Source: an uncultured Paracoccaceae bacterium | GTDB lineage: Bacteria > Pseudomonadota > Alphaproteobacteria > Rhodobacterales > Rhodobacteraceae | Direction: 5' to 3' | NCBI GenBank assembly: GCA_947499635.1 | Contig: CANMPD010000010.1 | Span: forward strand, 1-64,000 | DNA length: 64,000 bases | In this document: one piece after another, positions 44,492 to 52,495 of the stretch | How positions within the stretch are numbered: position 1 is the stretch's first letter | How the letters are laid out: each line of letters opens with the position of its first letter | Notes under the pieces: model-generated | Told to the model about the DNA's origin: nothing | What the model saw: only the letters and a program-made list of their open reading frames with translations | The model's database searches: none | Made by a program: the position numbers and the translations under genes

Positions 44492-45556
44492 ATGCCGGAC
44501 GACGCACGCCAGACCGCCCGCTGCCCGCATCACGCTCCAGAGAGCCATCCCAAAGTGATGCCAGAAAAAATAGGCGTCTTGCTCGCCAACCTCGGAACAC
44601 CCAACGATTACAGCTATTGGCCGATGCGCCGGTATCTCAGCGAATTTCTATCAGATAAGCGCGTCATCGATTATCCGGTTTGGAAATGGCAGCCTCTTCT
44701 GCAGCTCATCATTCTAACCAAGCGCCCCTTTTCCAGTGGCGAAGCATATAAATCCATATGGAACCACGACAAAGGCGAAAGCCCGTTGATGACCATAACC
44801 AAAGACCAAACCGCTGCAATAGCGGCCGCAATGGATGAGAAATACGGTGATCAGGTAATGGTCGATTTCTGTATGCGATATGGGAATCCGTCGACCAAAT
44901 CAAAAGTTGACGCAATGATCGCAGCTGGTTGCCGCAAGATCCTGTTTGTCCCGCTCTACCCACAATACGCAGGCGCGACGTCAGGCACTGCTAATGATCA
45001 ATTCTTTCGCGCACTCATGGATGCCACTTGGCAGCCCGCGGCACGTACGATCGAACCCTACTTTGACCAACCCGAATATATTGATGCACTCGCGCAATCC
45101 GTCACTGACGCCTATGATAAGATGGAAACCAAACCCGATATCCTTGTTTGCTCTTATCATGGAATGCCCAAACGATACCTGATGCAGGGCGATCCCTATC
45201 ACTGCCAATGCCAAAAGACGACTCGCCTTTTACGCGAGCGTCTGGGATGGGATAAAACTCAGATCACCACCACATTTCAATCCGTATTTGGTCCTGAGGA
45301 ATGGTTGCAACCTTATACGGTCAATCATGTGGCAGAGCTTGCAAAGCAGGGTAAGAAAAACATCGCAGTCATCGCTCCTGCCTTTTCCGCCGATTGCATT
45401 GAGACGCTCGAAGAGATCCAAGAAGAGATTTGCGAGAGCTTTGAAGAGGCTGGGGGGGAAAAATTCACCTACATTCCCTGTCTCAACGATTCTGGCCTTC
45501 ATATCACAGCTCTGAGCCAGATGATCGCCAAAAACTTAAAAGGTTGGATCGAGTGA
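44492..45556 (+). CDS. hemH: Ferrochelatase HemH
   Basis: Ferrochelatase inserts Fe(II) into protoporphyrin IX, the last step of protohaem synthesis. The 354-residue protein shows IGVLLANLGTPNDYSYWPMR, YLSEFLSDKRVIDYP and PLYPQYAGATSGT. The catalytic His is in ILVCSYHGMPKRYL (about residue 220), and the Glu-rich VIAPAFSADCIETLEEIQ is present. A short N-terminal extension contains CPHHAPESHP, a Cys-Pro plus His cluster not needed for catalysis. A bidirectional terminator and a small secreted-protein gene follow. Confidence 0.95.
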   Translation: MPDDARQTARCPHHAPESHPKVMPEKIGVLLANLGTPNDYSYWPMRRYLSEFLSDKRVIDYPVWKWQPLLQLIILTKRPFSSGEAYKSIWNHDKGESPLMTITKDQTAAIAAAMDEKYGDQVMVDFCMRYGNPSTKSKVDAMIAAGCRKILFVPLYPQYAGATSGTANDQFFRALMDATWQPAARTIEPYFDQPEYIDALAQSVTDAYDKMETKPDILVCSYHGMPKRYLMQGDPYHCQCQKTTRLLRERLGWDKTQITTTFQSVFGPEEWLQPYTVNHVAELAKQGKKNIAVIAPAFSADCIETLEEIQEEICESFEEAGGEKFTYIPCLNDSGLHITALSQMIAKNLKGWIE

Positions 45557-45592
45557 TTCGACCTTTCATCACCAAATTAAGACGTTCAAAAT

Positions 45593-45628
45593 AAAAAAGG
45601 CGGCTGAGAAATCAGCCGCCTTTTTAAA
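45593..45628 (+). terminator. Bidirectional terminator behind hemH
   Basis: AAAAAAGGCGGCTGA and TCAGCCGCCTTTTT form a long perfect stem around GAAA, flanked by A-run and T-run. It can end hemH and the opposite small gene. Confidence 0.95.
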
Positions 45629-45643
45629 CTTTTGTTGCAGCAA

Positions 45644-45826
45644 TTAGTTGCTTGCAACAGCAGCAGCTACAACAACGAGCAGCAGCAGAGGCACCAAGAT
45701 ACCAGAAGAAGAGCTAGTAGCTGCTTCAACGATTACTGGTGCTTCTACAACTGGCTCAGCCAAGTTACCTGCAGACGCAGCAGACGCTGCAACAACAAGA
45801 GCAGCGGCGATAACGAGTTTTTTCAT
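45644..45826 (-). CDS. Small secreted or membrane protein of 60 residues
   Basis: This short gene is credible because GGAGG precedes the ATG, the N-terminus is a clean signal peptide (MKKLVIAAALVVAASAASAG), and a terminator follows. After cleavage only about 40 residues remain: a NLAEPVVEAPVIVEAATSSSSG segment (acidic and Ser-rich) and a C-terminal hydrophobic helix GILVPLLLLVVVAAAVASN. It would sit in the inner membrane with a short periplasmic part. I do not know a function. Its constant neighbour here is hemH, convergent across a shared terminator. Confidence 0.8.
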   Translation of the reverse strand: MKKLVIAAALVVAASAASAGNLAEPVVEAPVIVEAATSSSSGILVPLLLLVVVAAAVASN

Positions 45827-45963
45827 GTTAACCTCCAGAATAAGCGTACCTCACCTGTGTGAGCACGCGCCCAAGACTTACTTCGTGAGTTTTTCTAATC
45901 AGTAAAAATGCGAGATTGCAAACAGTTGTTCAGCGCTTGCTGTCGGCAAAAGCCCCGTTGTGG

Positions 45964-46584
45964 TCAAATAAGCAACACCTGAGTGCCAACTTTCGCCATC
46001 GAGAACAGTTCAGCTATATGTTCGTTATACAAACCAATGCACCCATTCGATGATTTGCGACCAATCTTACGCGTGTCATGCGTCCCGTGAATGCGATAGT
46101 ATTTCCAACTTAAATATAACGCATGCGTCCCCAGCGGATTGTCTGGTCCGGGCGGTATATAAGCAGGCCATTCAGGATTACGTTTGAGCATCGATGGCGT
46201 AGGTGCCCAGCCGGGTCCGTCGACTTTTCGCGTAACGCGTGTACGTCCACGGCGCGTCATATCGGCTGTCAAAGGAACCGAGGACGGGAACAAGCGGTAG
46301 GTTTGCTCGTCTTCAGACCAATAGTGTAACGCACGACTATCGATATCGACCAAAATTGCCCCACCTCGTAAGTTTTTAAAATGAGGTTTCCAATCCTTAG
46401 CTCTAAACGCTGAAATATTACGTTTGACTGGTGGCTCAGCTTCGGGCGGAGGGCGCAATGGATCATAAACCGGTTCAGTTGCCGAATTAGATGTGTTCTG
46501 CGCTACAACAGGCGCCGCCAAAAACGATGCCGATGTCGCGAGAAAATGCCGACGCGTCGATTGTTTCAATAAATCATTTGCCAT
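45964..46584 (-). CDS. L,D-transpeptidase (YkuD domain) with Tat-like signal
   Basis: L,D-transpeptidases make 3-3 cross-links in peptidoglycan or attach proteins to it. The ATG at 46584 gives 206 residues. The signal STRRHFLATSASFLAAPVVA resembles a twin-arginine signal. The longer frame adds 36 codons that hide it. The YkuD domain (about 80-206) ends with the catalytic motif HGTHDTRKIGRKSSNGCIGL, with Cys at about residue 188. It lies alone, divergent from a CAP-domain lipoprotein gene. A second YkuD gene is 1.4 kb away. Confidence 0.9.
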   Translation of the reverse strand: MANDLLKQSTRRHFLATSASFLAAPVVAQNTSNSATEPVYDPLRPPPEAEPPVKRNISAFRAKDWKPHFKNLRGGAILVDIDSRALHYWSEDEQTYRLFPSSVPLTADMTRRGRTRVTRKVDGPGWAPTPSMLKRNPEWPAYIPPGPDNPLGTHALYLSWKYYRIHGTHDTRKIGRKSSNGCIGLYNEHIAELFSMAKVGTQVLLI

Positions 46585-46750
46585 TTCACACCGTTTTGTA
46601 CAGGAAAAAGGTCGCGATTCATTCACTCTATGGCGAGAAAGCCTCATTCGCAATTCAATCTCGTGAACGTGCCGATATTGTGCGCCAGCCATGTTTGCTA
46701 ATTTGCAACAGGATCGCTAAGGAAATAATAGAACCATATCTAGGTGAACC

Positions 46751-47245
46751 ATGAATCGCGTACTTATTTCTCTGGCCCTCGTTGCAACCCTTGTCGTCAG
46801 CGCCTGTACAACGGGTAATGATGGCTCCGCACAGGGGAGCGGTATCTATTCGATCCGAAACCCAGAAAAGGTCCAATTGAATATGTTGGATTCCGTGAAT
46901 GCATTGCGTACAGCCGCAGGGGTTCAACCATTGCAATTAAATTCACAGTTGAATGCCGCCGCAGCCACCCATTCTCGTGACATGGCGATTCAAAACCGAC
47001 CTTGGCACTTTGGATCAGACGGATCATCTCCTTTAGATCGCGTTGCACGCGCTGGATACATTGGTAATTTGCAAGGCGAGGCGATATCCGAAACATATGA
47101 GAATGAAATTCAAACTCTAACAGCTTGGATGGGTATGCCTGGCACGCGATCCGTTATTCTGGATCAAGACGCGGCTGACATGGGATTTTATTTCTTCCAA
47201 GAAGACAACGGTAAGATCTGGTGGACTCTCGTCACGGGCAAATAG
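46751..47245 (+). CDS. CAP-domain (SCP/PR-1-like) lipoprotein
   Basis: The 164-residue protein has a lipoprotein signal with lipobox VVSAC (Cys at about residue 19) and a CAP domain. The CAP part shows LNMLDSVNALRTAAGVQPLQ, LNAAAATHSRDMAIQNRPWH, HFGSDGSSPLDRVARAGYIG and GEAISETY. The His and Glu residues of the CAP cavity are present. Bacterial CAP proteins are exported and often linked to the cell envelope, but their function is mostly unknown. Neighbours on either side are envelope genes. Confidence 0.85.
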   Translation: MNRVLISLALVATLVVSACTTGNDGSAQGSGIYSIRNPEKVQLNMLDSVNALRTAAGVQPLQLNSQLNAAAATHSRDMAIQNRPWHFGSDGSSPLDRVARAGYIGNLQGEAISETYENEIQTLTAWMGMPGTRSVILDQDAADMGFYFFQEDNGKIWWTLVTGK

Positions 47246-47382
47246 ACCGTTGTTAACACAATCATTTCGGATATGTTTTTTCTGCAATATGATTAAATCA
47301 CGAAATTGTGTAATGTGTAAAAATGTGTAAAATATATTACTATCACATGCTAACAAACCCCTGCTAGTTATAGGATACATTC

Positions 47383-47904
47383 ATGACTTCTCATGCATCT
47401 AAGCCACGCGTTGGTGTGGCAATTGACGAATTCACCCTCCCCGTTGCTGGTGGTGGCGAAATTGAAATTGGAAAAACTAAAGAGCGCTGGACAATGTTGT
47501 TTGTCTACCGCGGCAAGCATTGCCCGCGTTGCAAACGCTTCTTAAACAAACTCAACGCTGTTTTGGACAGCTGGACTGCAGAGATGGATGTCATCGTTGC
47601 ATCAGCTGATACCGAAGAAAAAGCTCTAGCGGATAAAGCTGAATTTGGTTGGAACTTTGATCTTTGCTATGGTCTGACTGTTGATCAAATGCGCTCACTC
47701 GGTCTCTATGTATCTGAGCCTCTCTCCGAAGCAGAAACGACCGACTTGTTCTCTGAACCAGGTGCATTTGGCCTGCGTCCTGATGGCACATTAATGCTGG
47801 TTGATATCTCGAATGGCCCTGCAGCGCGCCCTGATCTCGAAGAGCTTCTAGACGGGATGATCTTTAACATCACCAACAATCGCCCGATCCGCGGCACTGC
47901 CTAA
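47383..47904 (+). CDS. Redoxin (AhpC/TSA-like thioredoxin-fold protein)
   Basis: The 173-residue protein has a peroxiredoxin-like thioredoxin fold: FTLPVAGGGEIEIGKTKERW, MLFVYRGKHCPRCKRFLNKL with a CPRC pair at about residues 47-50, then VIVASADTEEKALADKAEFG and PGAFGLRPDGTLMLVDISNG. The CxxC is closer to thioredoxin-like reductases than to typical peroxiredoxins (T-x-x-C). No signal peptide is visible, so it is cytoplasmic. It is a single gene with its own terminator. Substrate unknown. Confidence 0.85.
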   Translation: MTSHASKPRVGVAIDEFTLPVAGGGEIEIGKTKERWTMLFVYRGKHCPRCKRFLNKLNAVLDSWTAEMDVIVASADTEEKALADKAEFGWNFDLCYGLTVDQMRSLGLYVSEPLSEAETTDLFSEPGAFGLRPDGTLMLVDISNGPAARPDLEELLDGMIFNITNNRPIRGTA

Positions 47905-47923
47905 TTAGCAGATTGTTAAATTA

Positions 47924-47961
47924 AGAGGCTCGGCCGAATTTTGTATTTTGGCCGAGCCTCT
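47924..47961 (+). terminator. Hairpin between redoxin and second L,D-transpeptidase genes
   Basis: AGAGGCTCGGCC and GGCCGAGCCTCT form a perfect 12-bp stem around a 14-base A/T-rich loop. It is between converging genes and can serve both; the T-run on the plus side is broken (GTGTATTT). Confidence 0.8.
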
Positions 47962-47981
47962 GTGTATTTATAAATACGACT

Positions 47982-48488
47982 TTACGGACGTATCGTGATC
48001 AAGGTTCCATTTTGAACCATTGCATAGATCTCTTCCATTTCGTGGTTTTTTACGGCAATACATCCAGCTGTCCAATCTTCGACACGAGCTGCACGCTGTC
48101 GAAACTCTGCATTATTGGGCTCACCATGGATGAAAATATCCCCGCCAGGGCTTTTACCTAGAGCATGCGCTTTGGCACGATCCGCCGCGTTGGGGTAAGA
48201 AATTCCAATCGACAAATGATAGCGGCTGTTTGGGTTACGGCGATCAATCCAATACGTACCCTCAGGCGTTTTCCCATCGCCCTCAATACGTTTTGCTCCA
48301 TCCGGAGCAAAACCCAAATCAACGACGTATTCCCGCAATATGTTTTCATCATGTAATAAGTACATTTTTCGCGCAGCTTTGTTCACGACAACAGACGTAA
48401 CAGCCGGCCCGCGATAGCGCTCGGATGATGCACAACCTGCCAAACCAAGGGATGCGAGGACACCAATACTAAAACTTCTTCTGCGCAT
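47982..48488 (-). CDS. L,D-transpeptidase (YkuD domain) lipoprotein
   Basis: The 168-residue protein has a lipoprotein signal with lipobox LAGC (Cys at about residue 19) and is almost entirely a YkuD domain: VVNKAARKMYLLHDENILRE, GDGKTPEGTYWIDRRNPNSR, IFIHGEPNN and the catalytic VEDWTAGCIAVKNHEM (Cys at about residue 143). It should act at the periplasmic face of a membrane on peptidoglycan. It differs from the nearby YkuD gene in signal type and length, so the two probably act in different places. Confidence 0.9.
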   Translation of the reverse strand: MRRRSFSIGVLASLGLAGCASSERYRGPAVTSVVVNKAARKMYLLHDENILREYVVDLGFAPDGAKRIEGDGKTPEGTYWIDRRNPNSRYHLSIGISYPNAADRAKAHALGKSPGGDIFIHGEPNNAEFRQRAARVEDWTAGCIAVKNHEMEEIYAMVQNGTLITIRP

Positions 48489-48551
48489 TAATGCACCTAT
48501 TTTACCTGTATTTTGAATCGACTTAGACGCGATTTGGTAAACAAATGGTAA

Positions 48552-49337
48552 TCACTTTTGCGTCTTCTCTGAATTAGCACGTGTGAGGTGAGCTTCAATT
48601 GCCTCAAGTCTTGCCAAAACATCGTCACGATAGGCATCCGTCTTGGCGTTTTCATCTTCAGAGTGTGCATCCTGCATCGAGTTCACAATCAAGCCTACCA
48701 GCAAGTTCACCACCGCAAAGGTGGTCACCATAATAAACGGGATAAAAAATGCCCACGCATAGGTGAAAACTTCCATCACTGGGCGGACAATACCCATTGA
48801 CCAGCTCTCAAGTGTCATAATCTGGAACAAGGAATATGCACTGCTACCTAAAGTTCCAAACCATTCTGGAAACGCCTGACCAAACAGTTTGGTCGCAATC
48901 ACTGCTCCGATGTAAAAGATGATAGCCATCAACAAAAACACAGAGCCCATACCCGGCAATGCGGTCACAAACCCTTCGACAACACGGCGTAGACGTGGGG
49001 CTACAGAGATAACCCGTAACACACGTAAAATCCGCAGGGCACGCAGAACTGAAAGACCTTGGCCACCTGGGATCAAAGAAATCCCTACGATGACAAAATC
49101 AAACAAGTTCCAACCACTGCGAAAAAACTGCAAGCGCTGCACAACCAGTTTCACAAGTAACTCAGTGACAAAGATCGCCAGACAGATGCCATCAACCAAA
49201 TGAACAAACCCGCCAGCATGCGCCATAATGCCTGCTGAGGTCTCTAAACCCAACGTCACCGCATTGACGAGTATCACAACAGTAATAAAACTGCTGAAAC
49301 GCTCCGTCTCCAGAATAGCCTTCAAGCGCTCAATCAT
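48552..49337 (-). CDS. Voltage-gated sodium channel, NaChBac type
   Basis: The 261-residue protein is a single six-helix channel domain that would form tetramers. The voltage sensor S4 has regularly spaced Arg residues (LRALRILRVLRVISVAPRLR). The pore loop has the sodium-selectivity motif TLESWSMG, as in bacterial NaV channels. The S6 segment VTTFAVVNLLVGLIVNSMQD is followed by an acidic neck and a short C-terminal coiled coil (DDVLARLEAIEAHLTRA). In marine bacteria such channels link sodium entry to motility or pH control. It is encoded 23 bp behind an RNA methyltransferase gene. Confidence 0.93.
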   Translation of the reverse strand: MIERLKAILETERFSSFITVVILVNAVTLGLETSAGIMAHAGGFVHLVDGICLAIFVTELLVKLVVQRLQFFRSGWNLFDFVIVGISLIPGGQGLSVLRALRILRVLRVISVAPRLRRVVEGFVTALPGMGSVFLLMAIIFYIGAVIATKLFGQAFPEWFGTLGSSAYSLFQIMTLESWSMGIVRPVMEVFTYAWAFFIPFIMVTTFAVVNLLVGLIVNSMQDAHSEDENAKTDAYRDDVLARLEAIEAHLTRANSEKTQK

Positions 49338-49359
49338 TGCTCAGTTCCTGCCTTGAGTT

Positions 49360-50607
49360 TCAGTTATTTAATGTAAAGTGCGCAACCAATTCAGTGTGTG
49401 CAGACCACCGGAATTGATCAACAACTTGCACCCAATGCAATGTATAACCTGCATCAACCAAGACCCGCGCGTCACGTGCAAATGTCACGGGATTACATGA
49501 GACATAAGCAATCAAAGGTGTTTTCGCCTCAGATAATGCCTTAATCTGTGCATCAGCCCCGGCGCGAGGTGGATCAATCACAGCTGCCTCAAATGCTGCT
49601 TTAAACGGATTAAGGTCTTCGGAAATCATCGGGTTACGGAACAAATCCCGTGTTTCACATGAAACCTTTTTCAATCCAGCCGCTCGACGCCACCCTAAAT
49701 CAAGCGCCGTCATCATGTCGGCATCGCCTTCTACTGCATGCACTTCGGCCTGTTCCGCTAAGGGCAGCGTAAAAGTACCACAGCCTGCAAACAGATCCAC
49801 GATGCGCTTTGCATCTTTTACAATCTCGCGTACGCTTGCCACTAATGCAGCTTCGCCTTCATATGTGGCTTGCAAAAACGATCCTGCAGGCGGACAAACC
49901 AATGCCTTGCCAAATCGCTGGGTTGGAGGTTGCTCCATTCCCAAGAGTTCGTCATCCCACATCAAACGGGCCAACCCGAAACGACCAATAACCTGCGAAA
50001 GATCCGTTCGTAACTTTTCATCCAGCGGTTTGCCGTCACGTACCAACACATCCAAGCCCACCTCGGATTGCGTTATCGTCACGGAGAGCTCGGACTTACG
50101 GCTTGCCCCATAAACAGCCAATTGTTCAATCATAGGGATCGCATCACGCAATTCATGGCGCAAAAGCTGGCAATCGGAAATTTCGGTTATCGTACCAGAG
50201 GCACGACCATGAAACCCTACCAAAGCCCCTTTTTTGGTGCGCCTCACCGACAAGGTGGCGCGGCGACGTGATTGGCTAGGAGAGGTTTCGATCGGTCGAA
50301 ACTCAGCCGTCAATCCCTGCGCGTCTAACGCCTTGCGTACAATGTCGATCTTCCAGTCCGCGACAAACGCGTCGCTGGCATGTTGCATTTGGCACCCCCC
50401 ACAAGACTTATAATGTCTACAGGGTGCTTGCACACGTTGCTCACTTGGGCGTTCAATACGGATATCAGTCAGAGACTGTCCTTCAATGATACCCGAAACC
50501 TCTTCGTTCGGCAGTGTACGCGCGGCGTATAGGGGACCTCGGGCGATACCATCACCTTGATGGCCCAAGCGTTCAATTACATGGCTGGTTCTAGCTGTGT
50601 CTGTCAT
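49360..50607 (-). CDS. RNA (uracil-5-)-methyltransferase, RlmD/TrmA family
   Basis: The 415-residue enzyme is expected to methylate a uracil in rRNA or tRNA. It has a TRAM-like N-terminal part (about 8-55) and an iron-sulfur site CRHYKSCGGC plus a later Cys, as in RlmD. The SAM-binding region is RIVDLFAGCGTFTLPLAEQA, and the catalytic Cys is in LIAYVSCNPVTFARDARVL. The presence of both TRAM and Fe-S parts points to RlmD or RlmC rather than TrmA, but the exact target base is not certain. Two ABC exporter genes precede it on the same strand. Confidence 0.9.
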   Translation of the reverse strand: MTDTARTSHVIERLGHQGDGIARGPLYAARTLPNEEVSGIIEGQSLTDIRIERPSEQRVQAPCRHYKSCGGCQMQHASDAFVADWKIDIVRKALDAQGLTAEFRPIETSPSQSRRRATLSVRRTKKGALVGFHGRASGTITEISDCQLLRHELRDAIPMIEQLAVYGASRKSELSVTITQSEVGLDVLVRDGKPLDEKLRTDLSQVIGRFGLARLMWDDELLGMEQPPTQRFGKALVCPPAGSFLQATYEGEAALVASVREIVKDAKRIVDLFAGCGTFTLPLAEQAEVHAVEGDADMMTALDLGWRRAAGLKKVSCETRDLFRNPMISEDLNPFKAAFEAAVIDPPRAGADAQIKALSEAKTPLIAYVSCNPVTFARDARVLVDAGYTLHWVQVVDQFRWSAHTELVAHFTLNN

Positions 50608-50647
50608 AGCAATCCCTTAGCCCGAGAGATCCCGCCGCGAAAGGTCT

Positions 50648-52495
50648 CTATTGCGCTGCTGTCGAAGTTTCGCCTTCTGGTTTGATAAATCCACCAGATT
50701 GTCGTGCCCAAAACCCAGCATAGCGGCCTTGATCTGCCAAAAGCTGATCATGTGTGCCCTCTTCAACAATTTGCCCCTGATCCATAACAATGATCCGGTC
50801 CATCTCGGACAAAGTTGACAGCCTATGTGCAATAGCAAGAACCGTTTTCCCCTCCATAACACGTGACAGCGCCGTTTGGATTGCGGCTTCAACTTCGGAG
50901 TCCAATGCTGACGTGGCTTCGTCCAAGATTAAAATCGGAGCATCTTTGAGAATGGCCCGCGCCAGAGCAATACGTTGGCGTTGACCACCAGATAATTTCA
51001 CACCCCGTTCCCCAAGATAAGCATCATACCCCGTACGACCATTGCCATCAGAAAGATCCATGATGAAATCATGCGCCTCAGCCTGACGAGCCGCCTCAAT
51101 CACATCAGCCTTGGTTGCATCTGGTCGACCGTACGCAATATTCTCCAGTGCCGAGCGATTAAACATCGCTGTTTCCTGTGTCACCATCCCAATCTGCGAC
51201 CGCAATGAATCTTGCGTCACATGCCGGATATCCTGCCCATCGATCGAAATTGTGCCATCCTCGGCCTCATAAAGGCGTAACAACAGGGACATCAATGTGG
51301 ATTTACCGGCACCCGACGCCCCTACAATACCAATTTTCTCACCTGCTTTGATATCAAGCGTCACATTATGTACGCCACCCACATCGCGACCATAGCCAAA
51401 AGTGAGATCATCGATCAAAATATCTCCTTTAGAAACGTTCAGTGGGCTCGCATCTGCGGCATCATCAAGCCGGTCAGCACGGGTCAAAGTCTTGATACCG
51501 TTTTCTATCTCTCCCACATTGGAATAAAGCGCCATCAGCGTGAAGCTCACCCAACCTGTCATTTGCGAAACACGTATGGCAACCGCGCCTGCAGCGACAA
51601 TATCACCCTCGGTTGCACTGCCGCCGCGCCACAGTAAAAACGTAGCCCCCAGCACCAAAACCGGCAAAGCACCCGCTAGTGTCATAAGACAAAAACGAAA
51701 CCCGGCTGAAAGATATCCAAATTCTAATGCTTTATCGCGAAACACAGAAATCGCACCTTCTGCGCTGCGTTCTTCGTGTTTTGCATGGGCAAACAATTTC
51801 ACTGTTTTGATGTTGGTAATCGTATCAACCACCTGCCCGCTTACATTTGCCCGTGCCCCGGCTCGCACACCTGAACGTTTACGGATGCGTGGCAGAAACC
51901 AGTTGATCAGCGCAAAATATGCCACCAACCACACCGAGAAAACCAAGGTAATCCTCACATCAATTGCGGCGAGCAACAACACAGCCCCAAGCAATGATGC
52001 CAAGGCAAAGGACACCACGTTAATCAGTTCGGATACAACCGAACCAACCGCACTGGCGGTTTGCATTTGCTTTTGCGCAATACGACCGGCGAAATCATCA
52101 TCGTAAAACCCAACCGATTGCCCCAGCATCCAACGGTTCAAGCGTGTTAAAACCATCGGGTTAATGTTGGGCCCAACCACAATCAAATTCGACGCAGCAC
52201 CCAGACCAAACAACAACGGGCGCAAAATAAGGAAAAAGGCGATTGATCCCAATATCAGGGGCAGATTGCTTGCAATAAAGAACTGCTCTGCCCCACTGCT
52301 TATTGCAGTATCGATAAGACGCCCTAGTACAAAGGCCGTTCCTGCCTCCATACCCCCAGCAAGTGACGAACACAGCGCGGCCACCACCAACATCGGCCAT
52401 GCACCTGACAAGCACCACCTTATAAAAGCAAAAAGCGTCGACGGCGGTGGGCCATCTGCAGGTTTAAATGCATCAATTAGATTGCCAAGTTTCAT
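50648..52495 (-). CDS. ABC exporter half-transporter (second of a pair)
   Basis: The 615-residue protein joins a six-helix exporter membrane domain (about 25-330) to an ATPase domain. The ATPase has Walker A GASGAGKSTLM, Q-loop IGMVTQETAMFNRSALENIA, signature GVKLSGGQRQRIALARAI, Walker B ILILDEATSALDS with the catalytic Glu, and H-loop IAHRLSTLSEMD. It overlaps its upstream neighbour by 4 bp (ATGA). The two proteins are alike along their length and likely form a heterodimer. Substrate is unknown; MsbA-like or multidrug export is typical of the family. Confidence 0.9.
   Translation of the reverse strand: MKLGNLIDAFKPADGPPPSTLFAFIRWCLSGAWPMLVVAALCSSLAGGMEAGTAFVLGRLIDTAISSGAEQFFIASNLPLILGSIAFFLILRPLLFGLGAASNLIVVGPNINPMVLTRLNRWMLGQSVGFYDDDFAGRIAQKQMQTASAVGSVVSELINVVSFALASLLGAVLLLAAIDVRITLVFSVWLVAYFALINWFLPRIRKRSGVRAGARANVSGQVVDTITNIKTVKLFAHAKHEERSAEGAISVFRDKALEFGYLSAGFRFCLMTLAGALPVLVLGATFLLWRGGSATEGDIVAAGAVAIRVSQMTGWVSFTLMALYSNVGEIENGIKTLTRADRLDDAADASPLNVSKGDILIDDLTFGYGRDVGGVHNVTLDIKAGEKIGIVGASGAGKSTLMSLLLRLYEAEDGTISIDGQDIRHVTQDSLRSQIGMVTQETAMFNRSALENIAYGRPDATKADVIEAARQAEAHDFIMDLSDGNGRTGYDAYLGERGVKLSGGQRQRIALARAILKDAPILILDEATSALDSEVEAAIQTALSRVMEGKTVLAIAHRLSTLSEMDRIIVMDQGQIVEEGTHDQLLADQGRYAGFWARQSGGFIKPEGETSTAAQ

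Noticed and set aside
51540-52106. Plus-strand frame of about 188 codons opposite an ABC exporter
   Set aside because: Antisense of a well-supported gene; composition is biased and no start signal is seen.
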